Shown one piece after another: positions 11,861 through 22,124 of a DNA stretch of 64,000 bases. The notes under the pieces were generated by a model. The model saw only the letters and a program-made list of their open reading frames with translations, was not told the origin of the DNA and did no database searches. This DNA is from Terebella lapidaria (taxonomy: Eukaryota > Annelida > Polychaeta > Terebellida > Terebellidae): NCBI GenBank assembly GCA_949152475.1, contig OX424556.1, positions 12,458,664 through 12,522,663 of the forward strand. Reading direction: 5' to 3'. The first letter of the stretch is position 1, and the number at the start of each line of letters is the position of its first letter. The position numbers and the translations under genes were made by a program.

Positions 11861-13034
11861 TCAGCCATGCCCAATGTTAAATGATCTTACTTCAAAGGTC
11901 AATTGCACCTTCCTGAAAAATCCCAACCTAACCACTATGCTAGTTCTATCAACTAACATATTGGACTTTTTTCTGTGCAATGAACAGGCCATTGATATAT
12001 TTCTGGATGAACCCCACAAAGTTATACCGTACTGTAGATCATGTAGATACGGGTAAACAAGCGCATGATACATACATTTTAGAGTATCAATGGGAAGTAG
12101 GCTTTTTACTTTATTTATTGCAAAGCGTGCACTCGTTAACTCACCACGACAGGCATCAATAGACGTGGAATCAATACCCAATATTAAGTATTCCGAGCAA
12201 ACAAAACAGGGTCCGTTATCCAATCTCATAGTCCGGGGACAGAAAGTCATATCAGGCATACACAGTGAGAGAAAAGAAAAAATGTTAAATTGTAGTCAAG
12301 ATGAATTCCAAGAAATTTGAATGTATTGGCGCGATTTATTACATCACTCAATATTTGCAGGTTTAAATTAGTGTCCAGTTTGGTAACCTTCTTGGAAAAA
12401 AAACATGTAATTGGATTTGGAAACGTTGAGCGAGAGTTAGTTGGCGTTAAACCAATCGCTTAATATGAGTAGATCATCGTTGATTATTCGGAACATGTCA
12501 GGTATGTTTTTGCCAGATAAATATATGGTGGTGTCGTCCGCAAACTGGAAGGCTTTGCAATTATGCATACAATTTTGTATTATGAATAATAAGGGTCCCA
12601 GCACCGATCCCTGTGGGACACCACATATCATATTGCGCATATGTGACGCGTTGCCTTGATACGTAACAAATCGTTGGCGATTAGATGACATTATGATGTA
12701 ATCCATGATAGAGGGATACCACTATCTAGTTTCTTCAGAAGAATGGAATGATCAATTTTACTTTTAATTTTAATATCTTTCGGGGGGCGTATAAATCAAC
12801 AATGCCATTTATACGATTATAAAAGGCATCAAAAGCATCTTGAGTGTTTAACATTTCTAAGAAGCCCCAGTCGGTGTCTCGAATATCAAAAGCGATGAGC
12901 TTTATTGCGTTTTGTGACATTGGTCTGTGTCTGAATTGGAGATCTTTGAATTTTGATTTCCTGGTGTTTTTCCCAACAAAGCAAAACACAGGCAGATGGT
13001 CTGAAAGGTCACTATAAACAATATCAGAATACAT
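11861..13034 (-). mobile_element. Broken Jockey/CR1-like LINE
   Basis: Read on the minus strand, the order is that of a non-LTR retrotransposon ORF2. The C-terminal part of an AP endonuclease (SDLSDHLPVF at about 13.0 kb) comes first. The RT palm follows with GVPQGSVLGPLLF and the catalytic FADDTT (12437-12706). Next is FKFLGIHLD at about 12.3 kb, then the RT C-terminal region with LVYPYL..ITLWGSS (11861-12157). The stretch from the end of the endonuclease to the HSILLKKL motif, including the RT fingers, is missing, so it carries a large internal deletion, and the frame is interrupted repeatedly. A Penelope-like 3' tail is inserted at 12158-12283. Confidence 0.85.
12158..12283 (-). mobile_element. 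Penelope-like 3' tail inserted in the LINE
   Basis: The reverse complement matches the sequence just downstream of the RT frame at 53347-54096 (TATGACTTTCTGTCCCCGG, then GGACCCTGTTTTGTTTG), ending at the same ACGTCTATT. LINE coding sequence resumes on both sides (FLGIHLD before, AINKVKSLLP after), so this is a 126-bp, heavily 5'-truncated insertion into LINE ORF2. Confidence 0.85.
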
Positions 13035-13169
13035 ATTACTTGTTTTTTTGCATTACATATATGTTATCAATCAGTATTGCTGTACTGTGGGTAATTCGTG
13101 TAAACATTTCCTATTGGTATTTTGTTGGATGACTTCGTATGGCACTCGTGCCACTAAAAAGTGAAGTTA

Positions 13170-13410
13170 ATTTTTTTTATCTCATATGTATGAGATACTA
13201 ACTCATACGTATGAGATACATATACGTATGGGTTAATAACACATACGTATGAAATACTACCACATACATCTGAGATAATAAGTCGTACTAATGAGATACT
13301 AATACATTCTATTTTATTCGTATGAAATACTAACATACTATTTTATACGTATGAAATACTAACATACTATTTTATACGTATGAAATACTAACTCATACAC
13401 AGGAGATATT
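13170..13410. repeat. Palindromic minisatellite, CATACGTATG core
   Basis: About ten units of roughly 21-25 bases, CTCATACGTATGAGATACTAA and variants. Each has a self-complementary core and a linker GATACTAA. Later units drift to TTTTATACGTATGAAATACTAA. A poly-T tract precedes it at 13170, as at the 51-kb array. Confidence 0.85.
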
Positions 13411-13436
13411 TCATTATAAGTAGATAGATGTGGGCA

Positions 13437-13545
13437 AAATGTGAAATCATAACATCACGCCTTGACTATGGCAACTCATTGCAGCATGGACTAATTGATT
13501 GCGACAAGAACTGTCTCCATCGCATCCAATATATTGCAGCAGGTC
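13437..13545 (+). mobile_element. Small LINE RT C-terminal fragment
   Basis: The plus strand reads CEIITSRLDYGNSLQHGLID followed by LHRIQYIAAGLIT. This closely follows the CR1/L2/Jockey RT thumb motif (SRLDYCNSLLYGLP..LQ.VQN.AARL). It is a remnant of about 35 codons with no flanking LINE sequence, and of a different lineage or part from the 11.9-13.0 kb LINE. Confidence 0.7.
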
Positions 13546-13560
13546 TTATCACTGAATTGA

Positions 13561-15570
13561 TATCCTTAGAGGATGAATAGCGAGAATCATAGAAATTTAC
13601 ATATTGAATTGATAAATGGATTTTAAAGACCAGTGGCCAATATGCGAGCGATAGTCAGAATTATTGAATATCACAGACATCCAGTTGCGGATCAGGTACA
13701 TTTTTTCACATGCAAAATCAATCAGAAATAAAACCAATGATGGATCCGCTCCAACTTTAAAATTTGTGATGTGATGCAGTTAAACAACACCACAGTATCA
13801 TGTTCACCAAAGACAGAAAACTGACCATCCAAAGCGGTTCTTTTATCACACCTGTCAAGACTACGCTTCTCTGGATGACAACAACCAGACAACAAATGAT
13901 TCGCAATTCCGTGTCGTTTTCTCCTTGCCCGAATCGTCATCACAATGATGAGAGACCACGTACATCGTGGAAGGTAATCTTATCGAATAATTGAATAGAA
14001 ACGTTTGGTTACAGTGCGAATCTACAGTATTGTCATGCGCCCGCGTGTTGTTAGACGTGTATAATAAAGAAAAAGTATTGCATGATGTTCTCTTGTTGAA
14101 CAAGACCAGGGTCATATGATAAACGCCACTCTGTTTTACATAATGTGGAGATTTCAGTCATCAAGTGGGACAGGAAAAGCGCACTCATACAGACAACTAT
14201 TCACCATTGTTCTTCATCAGTGAATTTGCACGTGATCTTGCACATAAGCTGCGAATATTGAGTATATATTATGAACCCATTTTAGCACCCCTCCCCCCAT
14301 TAACCGATTATGCAATAGACATTTTATCTCGCCTGCGGCAGCGCTCTATGCACTTGAGCACATTACATGGGTGGCAAATTGGTATTTCCCGAATGCTGCT
14401 GCCATCATCGGAGAAATCACGTTTTACATTGTGGTGAGACGTTTAATGGGTAATTTGAGTTGAGACTGAGTCGCCGGAGTTTGCATGTTGGGTCCTGTAT
14501 TCACTTCGTCAGCAAAAAATCAATGATGGTGGCAAAAAAGTCGGACAAAGTCTCTTATGTAGAATTAAACGAGGATAAGAGATACCCTCGCCTCACTCTG
14601 TGTTATGACGTCACTATGACGTCTACGAGAAATCCGTTGAATTGCTGAAAAAAGGACTGTATGATTTTGTTTTTATATTCACCAATGATAAGAATATGTC
14701 AAAATTATTATTAAATCCTATCAGATCACTCCCAGTAATCATGGTAATATGAATCTGATCACTCCCAAAATTTATTAATCATTTTCCATGACCAAGGACT
14801 ACCTCTTTCAGCTCAAAGAAATAGCAAATATGATTGTTTTCCTTAAATCAATTAGCTCATAGGAAAAAGAATGGACACATTCGAAAAATTCTATGGACGT
14901 CACCAAGATCCTAAGAATATCATAATAGGCGATATTAAAAAAAAATCCCGGATCTACTCTATGAGTCGGAGCACTTTTTGCAACCAGTTCTAACTGCCAT
15001 AGACAATCAGCACGTACTCAATGTAACAGTTTCTGGGTAGTTTTGCTGTGAACGGCACCTCAATGGCTAAAATCGAGAAAATGGTCGAGACATGTGTATA
15101 TTTTATATGTTCAATTGTCCACATGGGGCCTACAAGTTGTAAATGTTCTTTTACTACCCTGCAACAGACCTAACCGTACCAACCGTACAAACAAAGCCGA
15201 CCAAATGTTCACGTACAAAACCACACTGGTGACAGTGTGTAAAATGAAGGAGTTTCTACTGAACATTTGATTGAATCAGCATAAAAGCCCCCAACAACCT
15301 TCAAATAAATTTAGAAATCAGGGTCAAACCCCCAAAATATGACAAATACATAAAAGCCCAACCAAAAGGCTGTTGAGTTTATGGTAAATTTATGGATTAT
15401 GTTGAAGATGACTTTGTCTTTGATCAATCCGTTTTTGACACTCGCTGATTTGTAGTCAGATTATTAACATTGTTACAATGGCTCACTCTGATATGGCCTG
15501 CTTCGATCTGTTTCATGCTGTCTGTTTCGACATTGGAAGGAAAATGATCTAGGCTAATCGAGGTCAGGCG
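13561..15570. other. No recognised feature
   Basis: Several open frames of 60-90 codons occur, but none shows a domain, codon pattern or splice context worth calling. A short repeated phrase ATCACTCCCA occurs near 14730 and 14762. Nothing else stood out. Confidence 0.4.
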
Positions 15571-16105
15571 ACCATATTCAGGGGCGCCGGAACCGTTGCA
15601 CTTTTGTTGCGGGGCCACAATTTTAAACGTTATTTATTTTACAATGATTGATGAACAAGCATCAGCTCATCTCTTGTTGGCTCGGATCAGGGCAACACGA
15701 GGGCAGAAATGTGCCCTTTCATGAGTCAGATTATCTGATATTGTACTAAATGAATTGGGTCAGTAAATTCTTTATATAATGAATCCTGAACGAATGAATT
15801 TCTTAATCACTGAGGTGATCAGTCATTGGAGTCTACATGTGAGTTAGGACAATTTGACCAATTCATCGTTATTCTGCCGTTATCTAGTTTTCATGTTACT
15901 CATTGGGTTCACCATGCTAATCTGCCGGCTACAGGCATCCATATAATACCAGAATAGAAAATTTCACCCGAGTTCAGTGTAATTTTGATGAATTCACACA
16001 TCTATGACAACATATAACAGAAGAAAAAAAATCATAGTGACCCCCATGTTGTATTTGGAAAATGAATGATGTGCAATGATTCAATCGAGCTTTTTCCGAG
16101 GAAAA

Positions 16106-17640
16106 ACTAGACGTCAAGGCCTAAAGATGCCTTGGAGGCATTTCGGTGTTATGACTAATTCGTAATATTTAAAACATGTTTGCCACGGGCTATATGACAC
16201 ACCGTTTGCTAGATATTGACAAAAATGACAAAAATGACTCAGCGAAATTCGGGTCAACATCAAAGTTCATTCATCATACCCCCCCCCCCCCCCCGGCATG
16301 TTTGTCTAGGTCGACGAGTCCAAAGATAACGTCCGTTTCGCTCTACGACACACTGTTTCTGAGATATCGACGATAACGAAAAATGCCGACTCGGCAAAAA
16401 AATTTCAGGTCAAAATCAAAGTTCATCCATAATACATTTAAGACATATTCGTGTAGGGCGATGAGTCCGAAAATAACATCCGTTTCGCTCTACAACACCC
16501 CGTTTTCCGAGATATCGACGAAAACGAAAAATGCCGACTCGGCAAAAAAAAATTCGGGTCAAGGTCAAAGTTCATCCATAATACCCTTTAGACATATTTG
16601 TCTAGGGCGACGAGTCCGAAAATAACGTCCGTTTCACTCTACGACGCACGGTTCCCGAGATATCGACGAAATCGAAAAATGCCGACTCGGCAAAAAAATT
16701 TCGGGTCAAGGTCAAAGTTCATTCATAATACCCCCTTAGACATGTTTGTCTATGAGGACGAGTTCGAAAATAACGTCCGTTTCGCTCTACAACGCACCAT
16801 TTTCGAGATATCGACGAAACAAACAAATGCTGACTCGGTAAAAAAATTTCGGGTCAAGGACAGAGTTTATCCATAATACCCCTTAGACATATTTGTCTAG
16901 GGCGACGAGTCTGGAAATAACGTCTGTTTCGCTCTACGACGCACCGTTCCCGAGATATCGACGAAAACGAAAAATGCCGACTCGGCAAAAAAATTTCGAG
17001 TCAAGGTCAAAGTTCATCCATTAAAATACCTTTAAGACATGTTTGTCTAGGGTGACGAGTCCGAAAATAACGTCCGTTTCCCTCTACGACGCACCGTTTC
17101 CGAGATATGCAGGAAGCCTCAAGGATGAGTCAGCAAAAAGTTATTTCGACCTCTAGGTCAAAGGTCGTTTGACGGATCAATCCCAAAATCGATAGGGTTC
17201 TGCAAAATTCTGCAACTATTGCCTGAATATTTTTCTAGTTATCGTCCGGAAACCAAGTCTCATAATCGGCCTTGATTTCATCCTCACGGACCTCACGGAC
17301 CTCGGAGTCGAATAAAAAAAATACCCCATAGACATGTTTGTCTAGGGCGACGAGTCCGAAAATAACGTCCGTTTCGCTCTACGACGCACCGTTTCTGAGA
17401 TATGCAGGAAGCCTCAAGGATGAGTCAGCAAAAAATTATTTTGACCTCTAGGTCAAAAGTCGTTTGACGGATTGATCCCAAAATGAATAGGGTTCTTCCC
17501 TGGTGGCAGATGAACCTCCATGCAGAGTTCTGCATCTATTGCCTGAATATTTTCCGAGTTATCGTCCGGAAACCAAAAACCTTGATTTCATCCTAATTCT
17601 GTTAAAACCATAAAGGCATTTCTGCCGAAATGCCTTAATT
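16106..17640 (+). mobile_element. 147-bp-monomer element, copy A
   Basis: Starts ACTAGACGTCAAGGCC with a small hairpin around GATGCCTTGGAGGCAT. About seven tandem monomers follow (landmark GACATGTTTGTCTAG at about 16300, 16441, 16591, 16739, 16886, 17036 and a partial at 17330). Each has CGAGTCCGAAAATAACGTCC, GTTTCCGAGATAT and, in most, TCAAGGTCAAAGTTCA. A non-repeated tail with GTTATCGTCCGGAAACC then appears twice. The end is a 9-bp-stem hairpin AAGGCATTT..AAATGCCTT followed by AATT. The 3' hairpin and short subterminal inverted AGGCATTTCGG suggest a Helitron-like/pearl-type non-autonomous element; that assignment is inference. Confidence 0.8.
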
Positions 17641-17650
17641 ATCCGTTGAT

Positions 17651-19705
17651 AACTAGACGTAAAGGCCTAGAGGCCTTGGGGCATTTCGATACACAACACA
17701 ATCACAGGTGAACTGTTAATTACTGACAACTCTGCAACCAAGATGATTATGTATGTAGATACATCCATTTCAATCCAAGACGACGGTTTCTGAGATATAA
17801 ATGAAAATAAACGATGGAAAATGCCGATTCAGCAGAAAAAAAATTTGGTCCAGGCACAATTTCACCCAACATACCCCTAAGACATGTTTGTCTAGTACCA
17901 CGAGTCCAAAAATAACATCCACTTCATTCAACGATGCATCGTTTCCGAGATATGGCCAGAGATGAGAAATGTCAAGAAAGCGAAAAAAATTTGGCACAGG
18001 ATCAAGTTGACCCAACATACCCCTAAGACATAATTGCCTAGTGTCACGAGTCCTAAAATAACGTCTGTTTCCCTCTACGATGCACCGTTTCTGAGATATG
18101 GCCGAAAATGAAAAACGCTGACTCAGCAAAAAAAAAATTGGCCCAGGGCCAAGTTCACCCAACATACCCCTAAGACACGTTTGCCTAGTGTCACGAGTCC
18201 GAAAATAACGTCCGTTTCGCTCTACGACGCACCGTTTCCGAGATATCAACGAAAACGAAAAATGCCGCTTCGGCAAAAAAATTTCGGGTCAAGGTCAAAG
18301 TTCATCTATAATACCCGTCAGACATGTTTGTCTAGTGCCACGAGTCCGAAAATAACGTCCGTTTCGCTCTACGACGCACCGTTTCCGAGATATCGACGAA
18401 AACGAAAAATGCCGACTCAGCAAAAAAAATTTCGGGTCAAGGTCAAAGTTCATCCATAAAACCCTCGAGACATGTTTGTCTAGGTCGACGAGTCCAAAAA
18501 TGACGTCCGTTTCGCTCTACGATGCACCGTTTCCGAGATATCGCAGAAAAACGAAAAATGCCGACTTGGCGAAAAAAATTTGGGTCAAGGTCAAAGTTCA
18601 TTCATAATACCCCTAAGACATGTTTGTCTAGGTCGACGAGTCCAAAAATAATGTCCGTTTCGCTCTATGTCGCACTGTTTCCGAGATATGGCCGAAAATG
18701 AAAAACGTCGACTCAGCAAAAAAAAATTTGGCTCAGGGCCAAGTTCACCGAAGATACCCCTAAGACATACTTGTCTAGTGTCACGAGTCCGAAAATAACG
18801 TCCGTTTCGCTCTACAACACACCATTCCCGAGATATCGAAGAAAACGAAGAATGCCGACTCAGCAAAAAAATTTCAAGTCAAAGTCAAAGTTCATCCATG
18901 CTACCCCTAAGACATGTTTGCCTAGTGTCACGAGTCCGAAAATAACGTCCGTTTCGCTCTTCGACGCACCGTTTCCCAGATATGGCCAAAAATGAAAAAC
19001 GTCGACTCAGCAAAAAAAAATTGGCCCATCGCCAAGTTCACCCAAGATACCCCTAAGACATGTTTGCCTAGTGTCACGAGTCCGAAAATAACGTCCGTTT
19101 CGCTCTACGACGCACCATTTTCGAGATATCGAAGGAAACGAAAAATGCCGACTCGGCAAAATAATTTCGGGTCAAGGTCAAAGTTCATCCATAATACCCC
19201 CTTAGACATGTTTGTCTAGGGTGACGAGTCCGAAAATAACGTTCGTTTTGCTCTACGATGCACCGTTTCCGAGATATGCAATCAGCCTCAAGGATGACTC
19301 ACTAAAATTGTTTTCGGCCCCTGGGTCAAAGGTCGTTTGAGGGATTGACTCCATAATCGATAGGGTTCCTCTGAGACACTATATCAACGTATATGTCAAG
19401 TTTCAGAATGGTAGCACAAGTACTTTTTGAGTTATCATCCGGAAACCATTTGACACAAAATTCATCCTCACGGACTAACCGGACCTCGGAGCCGGCTTCA
19501 AAACAATAGGGTTCATCTATGTAATATATGTGATAACTGGTGAAAATTTCTCGAAGATTCGTCAAGGCGTTCTTGAGTTATCGTCCGGAAACCAAAAAGT
19601 GAAAAAAAAAATAAAAAATAAGAAAAAAAAAGAAAAAAAAAAAGAAAAAAAAAAAAAAATCTGACAAAACCATAAGGACATTTCGTGCCGAAATGCCCTA
19701 ATTCG
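17651..19705 (+). mobile_element. 147-bp-monomer element, copy B
   Basis: Immediately follows copy A and restarts at AACTAGACGT. Ten monomers begin at 17881, 18027, 18174, 18321, 18469, 18617, 18764, 18911, 19057 and 19205, so the period is 146-148 bases. The same tail and 3' hairpin close it (ACATTTCGTGCCGAAATG region), after an A-rich GAAAAA tract at about 19600-19660. Monomers differ by 10-25%, alternating between types with TCAAGGTCAAAGTTCA and with GGCCAAGTTCACCCA. Because 147 is a multiple of three, long open frames arise on both strands (up to 168 codons on the minus); these are by-products. Confidence 0.85.
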
Positions 19706-20013
19706 GCTGCTGTTCACTCTCCGAAGAACACGAGTCTGTGATCGCGCGCATGTGGGGGTTACCACATACCTCTACATCTTTATTCCATAATTTTCATAAT
19801 TCACCACGATTAATCATCATGCAAGAAACTAATTCCTTCTGATGAAAGCAGCTCCCGCCCTCCAAATTTGCTTCCGGCGCCCCTGACCATATACCGGTAT
19901 ATTCCACGTAAACAATTTTCAAGTTATGAAAATTCGACTAGGTAAAACTAATCACTGATATGGAGCACCAAATGGTATTGAAGCATTATTATAATTATGC
20001 TTACAAATATTAC

Positions 20014-20136
20014 CTGGCTTTTTCCAGTATGTGACCTGATATTTGCCTGAGATTCCGAATATTAGCCCGAGACCAAAGTCCGAGGGCAAATGCCGGGATC
20101 AAGGGCAAATATCGGGGCACATGCTGGAAAAACCAG
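20014..20136. mobile_element. Small MITE with ~19-bp TIRs
   Basis: CTGGCTTTTTCCAGTATGTG at the left is mirrored by CACATGCTGGAAAAACCAG at the right with two mismatches. Length about 123 bases, non-coding. No clear target duplication. Confidence 0.7.
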
Positions 20137-20254
20137 TTGACGTTGTGTTTATTATATACCGTGAAAAGAATAACGCAAAGACCAATAGGACATGAGCATG
20201 TGTTGCTATGGCAACGTCATTGATGCACTTGGGCGATCGTTGACAGCGGGCAGG

Positions 20255-21279
20255 ATACGTACCTATTAATACATGGTTAATTTCATAACGGACCGGTTAT
20301 CGGGACCAAGTGGCAAATAACGGACCGAGCGGCAGCCGATAACCGGTCTGTTATGAAATTAACCATGTATTAATTTGCTTATTACACATCATATCTAAAT
20401 TTAACTACCAATGAATATAGAAAGAAGCATTACATTTATTGTTGGGAAATTTGTTCCAATATGGCATTTCATATTCTAACTTAGTTGGTATATCCGAAGT
20501 CACTGTGCATGCTAGGAGCGTATGACGCGGCATCGGTCTGTTATTCAGTTCATTATAGAAACGTCATCGCGAACTCATATCGGACCAGCGGGGCACATAT
20601 CGGCCCGGGTGGGCTGATATTGTTTGGTGAAATACGGCAATATCGGATTCGTTGAACCGTGCACGTTACAGTTCAGTATCAGTTAGATGTGTAATAACGG
20701 CCATTATTTGCCCGCTGAGCGTTGTTATCGTACAGGGCACCGACAGTGAGATGCAGACGAATAACACCGCAAGTATATACTAAATACGTTTATTACACAT
20801 CTAACTGATATTGAACCGTATCGTGCACGGTTCAACGAATCCGATATTGTCGTATGTCACCAAACAATATCAGCCCACCCGGTCCGATATGTGCCCCGCT
20901 GGTCCGATATGAGTTCGCAATGACGTTTTTATAGTAAACTGAATAACAGACCGATGCCGCGTCATACGCTCCTAACATGCACAGTGACTTCATAATACCG
21001 AATTAGAATGTTTTCTTTCGAACAATTGACCGGAACAGATGTAATGTTATATTTGAACAAATTTCCCAACAATTAAATCTAATGGTTTCTAGTCTATTGA
21101 CTGGTAGTTAAGTTTCGATATGATGTGTAATAAGCAAATTAATACATGGTTAATTTCATAACAGACCGGTTATCGGGACCGCGTCATAACAGACCTCGCT
21201 GCCGCTCGGTCCGTTATTTGCCACTTGGTCCCGATAACCGGTCCGTTATGAAATTAACCATGTATTAATAGGTACGTAT
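20255..21279. mobile_element. 1-kb foldback element with palindromes inside each arm
   Basis: Left arm 20255-20695 and right arm 20789-21279 are inverted copies around a spacer of about 95 bases. The outer ends read ATACGTACC and GGTACGTAT. Each arm also has its own terminal palindrome: ATTAATACATGGTTAATTTC to its complement, about 105 bases in the left arm and 130 in the right, with CCGGTTATCGG-type blocks. Arms match at roughly 85%, with small indels. No coding capacity. No convincing target duplication. Confidence 0.85.
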
Positions 21280-22124
21280 GGTTTATGTATACATACAGAG
21301 GAGTAGGTATGGTACGAGTCCATATGACACGTGCACAAAAGCATCAACCAGGGAATTTTCACGTCAAAATACAATGTAGAGCGATGTTTTGTCACGTTTG
21401 AGTAAATAAACTGATATATTATTACAGCCATTCAGTCCACCTCGGAGCATGTAGCGAATGTAGTATACGTTTTGATTGTACACATTGATTGACACCAAGA
21501 TGCACATTTTGGAGTTCTAACAGATTACAATTAGACAATATGGCGTAGTAAAGTCTTATCTAGCTACAACAACTTTGAAGCGAGACAAACAGCCATAACC
21601 ATGCATACATGGCACACATTTTTTGTTTATTGGAAAAACTTTGAATTCCCTACCCTGGAAAATCAAAGGGAAATTTGGTCATATCAACACCAAACATACA
21701 CCAAACACAAAAGAATACACCAAATATAGGGTAAAATCGTGGCTGTTTCAAGTGGAGTATTGTAATTCCATGATTTTGACCTTTCAATGACCTCCATTTT
21801 GTGGTGACATCGAGAAATAAATTTTTGAAAATTTATACCTATTCTCGTTACATCCTTCCAGCGAAAATCATCAACAGGGATTAAAAATAGGCTCCACGAT
21901 ATGGTTCCGAATTTTGTGAAATCGTAAAACCTTCAAATGATGACCCACAAAATTAATGTTTTATCTTGGAGGTTAATGAGGAGCACATTTGACCAGAAAA
22001 GAAATAGGAAAAATTTGTTTGTCTATTGATATGGCAAGCATTTTCAACAGATATTGACTAACGTCGAGGATGACCAAGCCACATATCTATGAATTTCACA
22101 TCGATAGAACCAATCCTTTTCTAG
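21280..22124. other. No recognised feature
   Basis: AT-rich sequence between the foldback and the receptor-flank duplication. No gene or repeat could be supported. Confidence 0.4.

Larger units (their letters stand above)
15579..19885. mobile_element. hAT-like non-autonomous element, 4.3 kb
   Basis: Begins CAGGGGCGCCGGAA and ends with the exact reverse complement TTCCGGCGCCCCTG, a typical hAT-style terminus. The flanking octamers ACCATATT (15571-15578) and ACCATATA (19886-19893) match at seven of eight bases, as expected for an 8-bp hAT target duplication. No transposase is visible. Nearly all of the interior is taken up by two copies of the 147-bp-monomer element, which must have inserted later or been carried along. 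Confidence 0.8.

Noticed and set aside
13170-13410. CRISPR-like array
   Set aside because: Units are contiguous palindromic minisatellites with no unique spacers, and the context is eukaryotic.
14165-14648. Frames of 90 and 62 codons
   Set aside because: No domain, splice signal or similarity; typical of chance in this composition.
17770-18276. 168-codon minus-strand frame and many 60-95 codon plus-strand frames in 16.2-19.2 kb
   Set aside because: The repeat period of about 147 bases is a multiple of three, so one open monomer keeps both strands open. The peptides are monomer translations (SPKITSVSLYDAPF repeats) without gene context.
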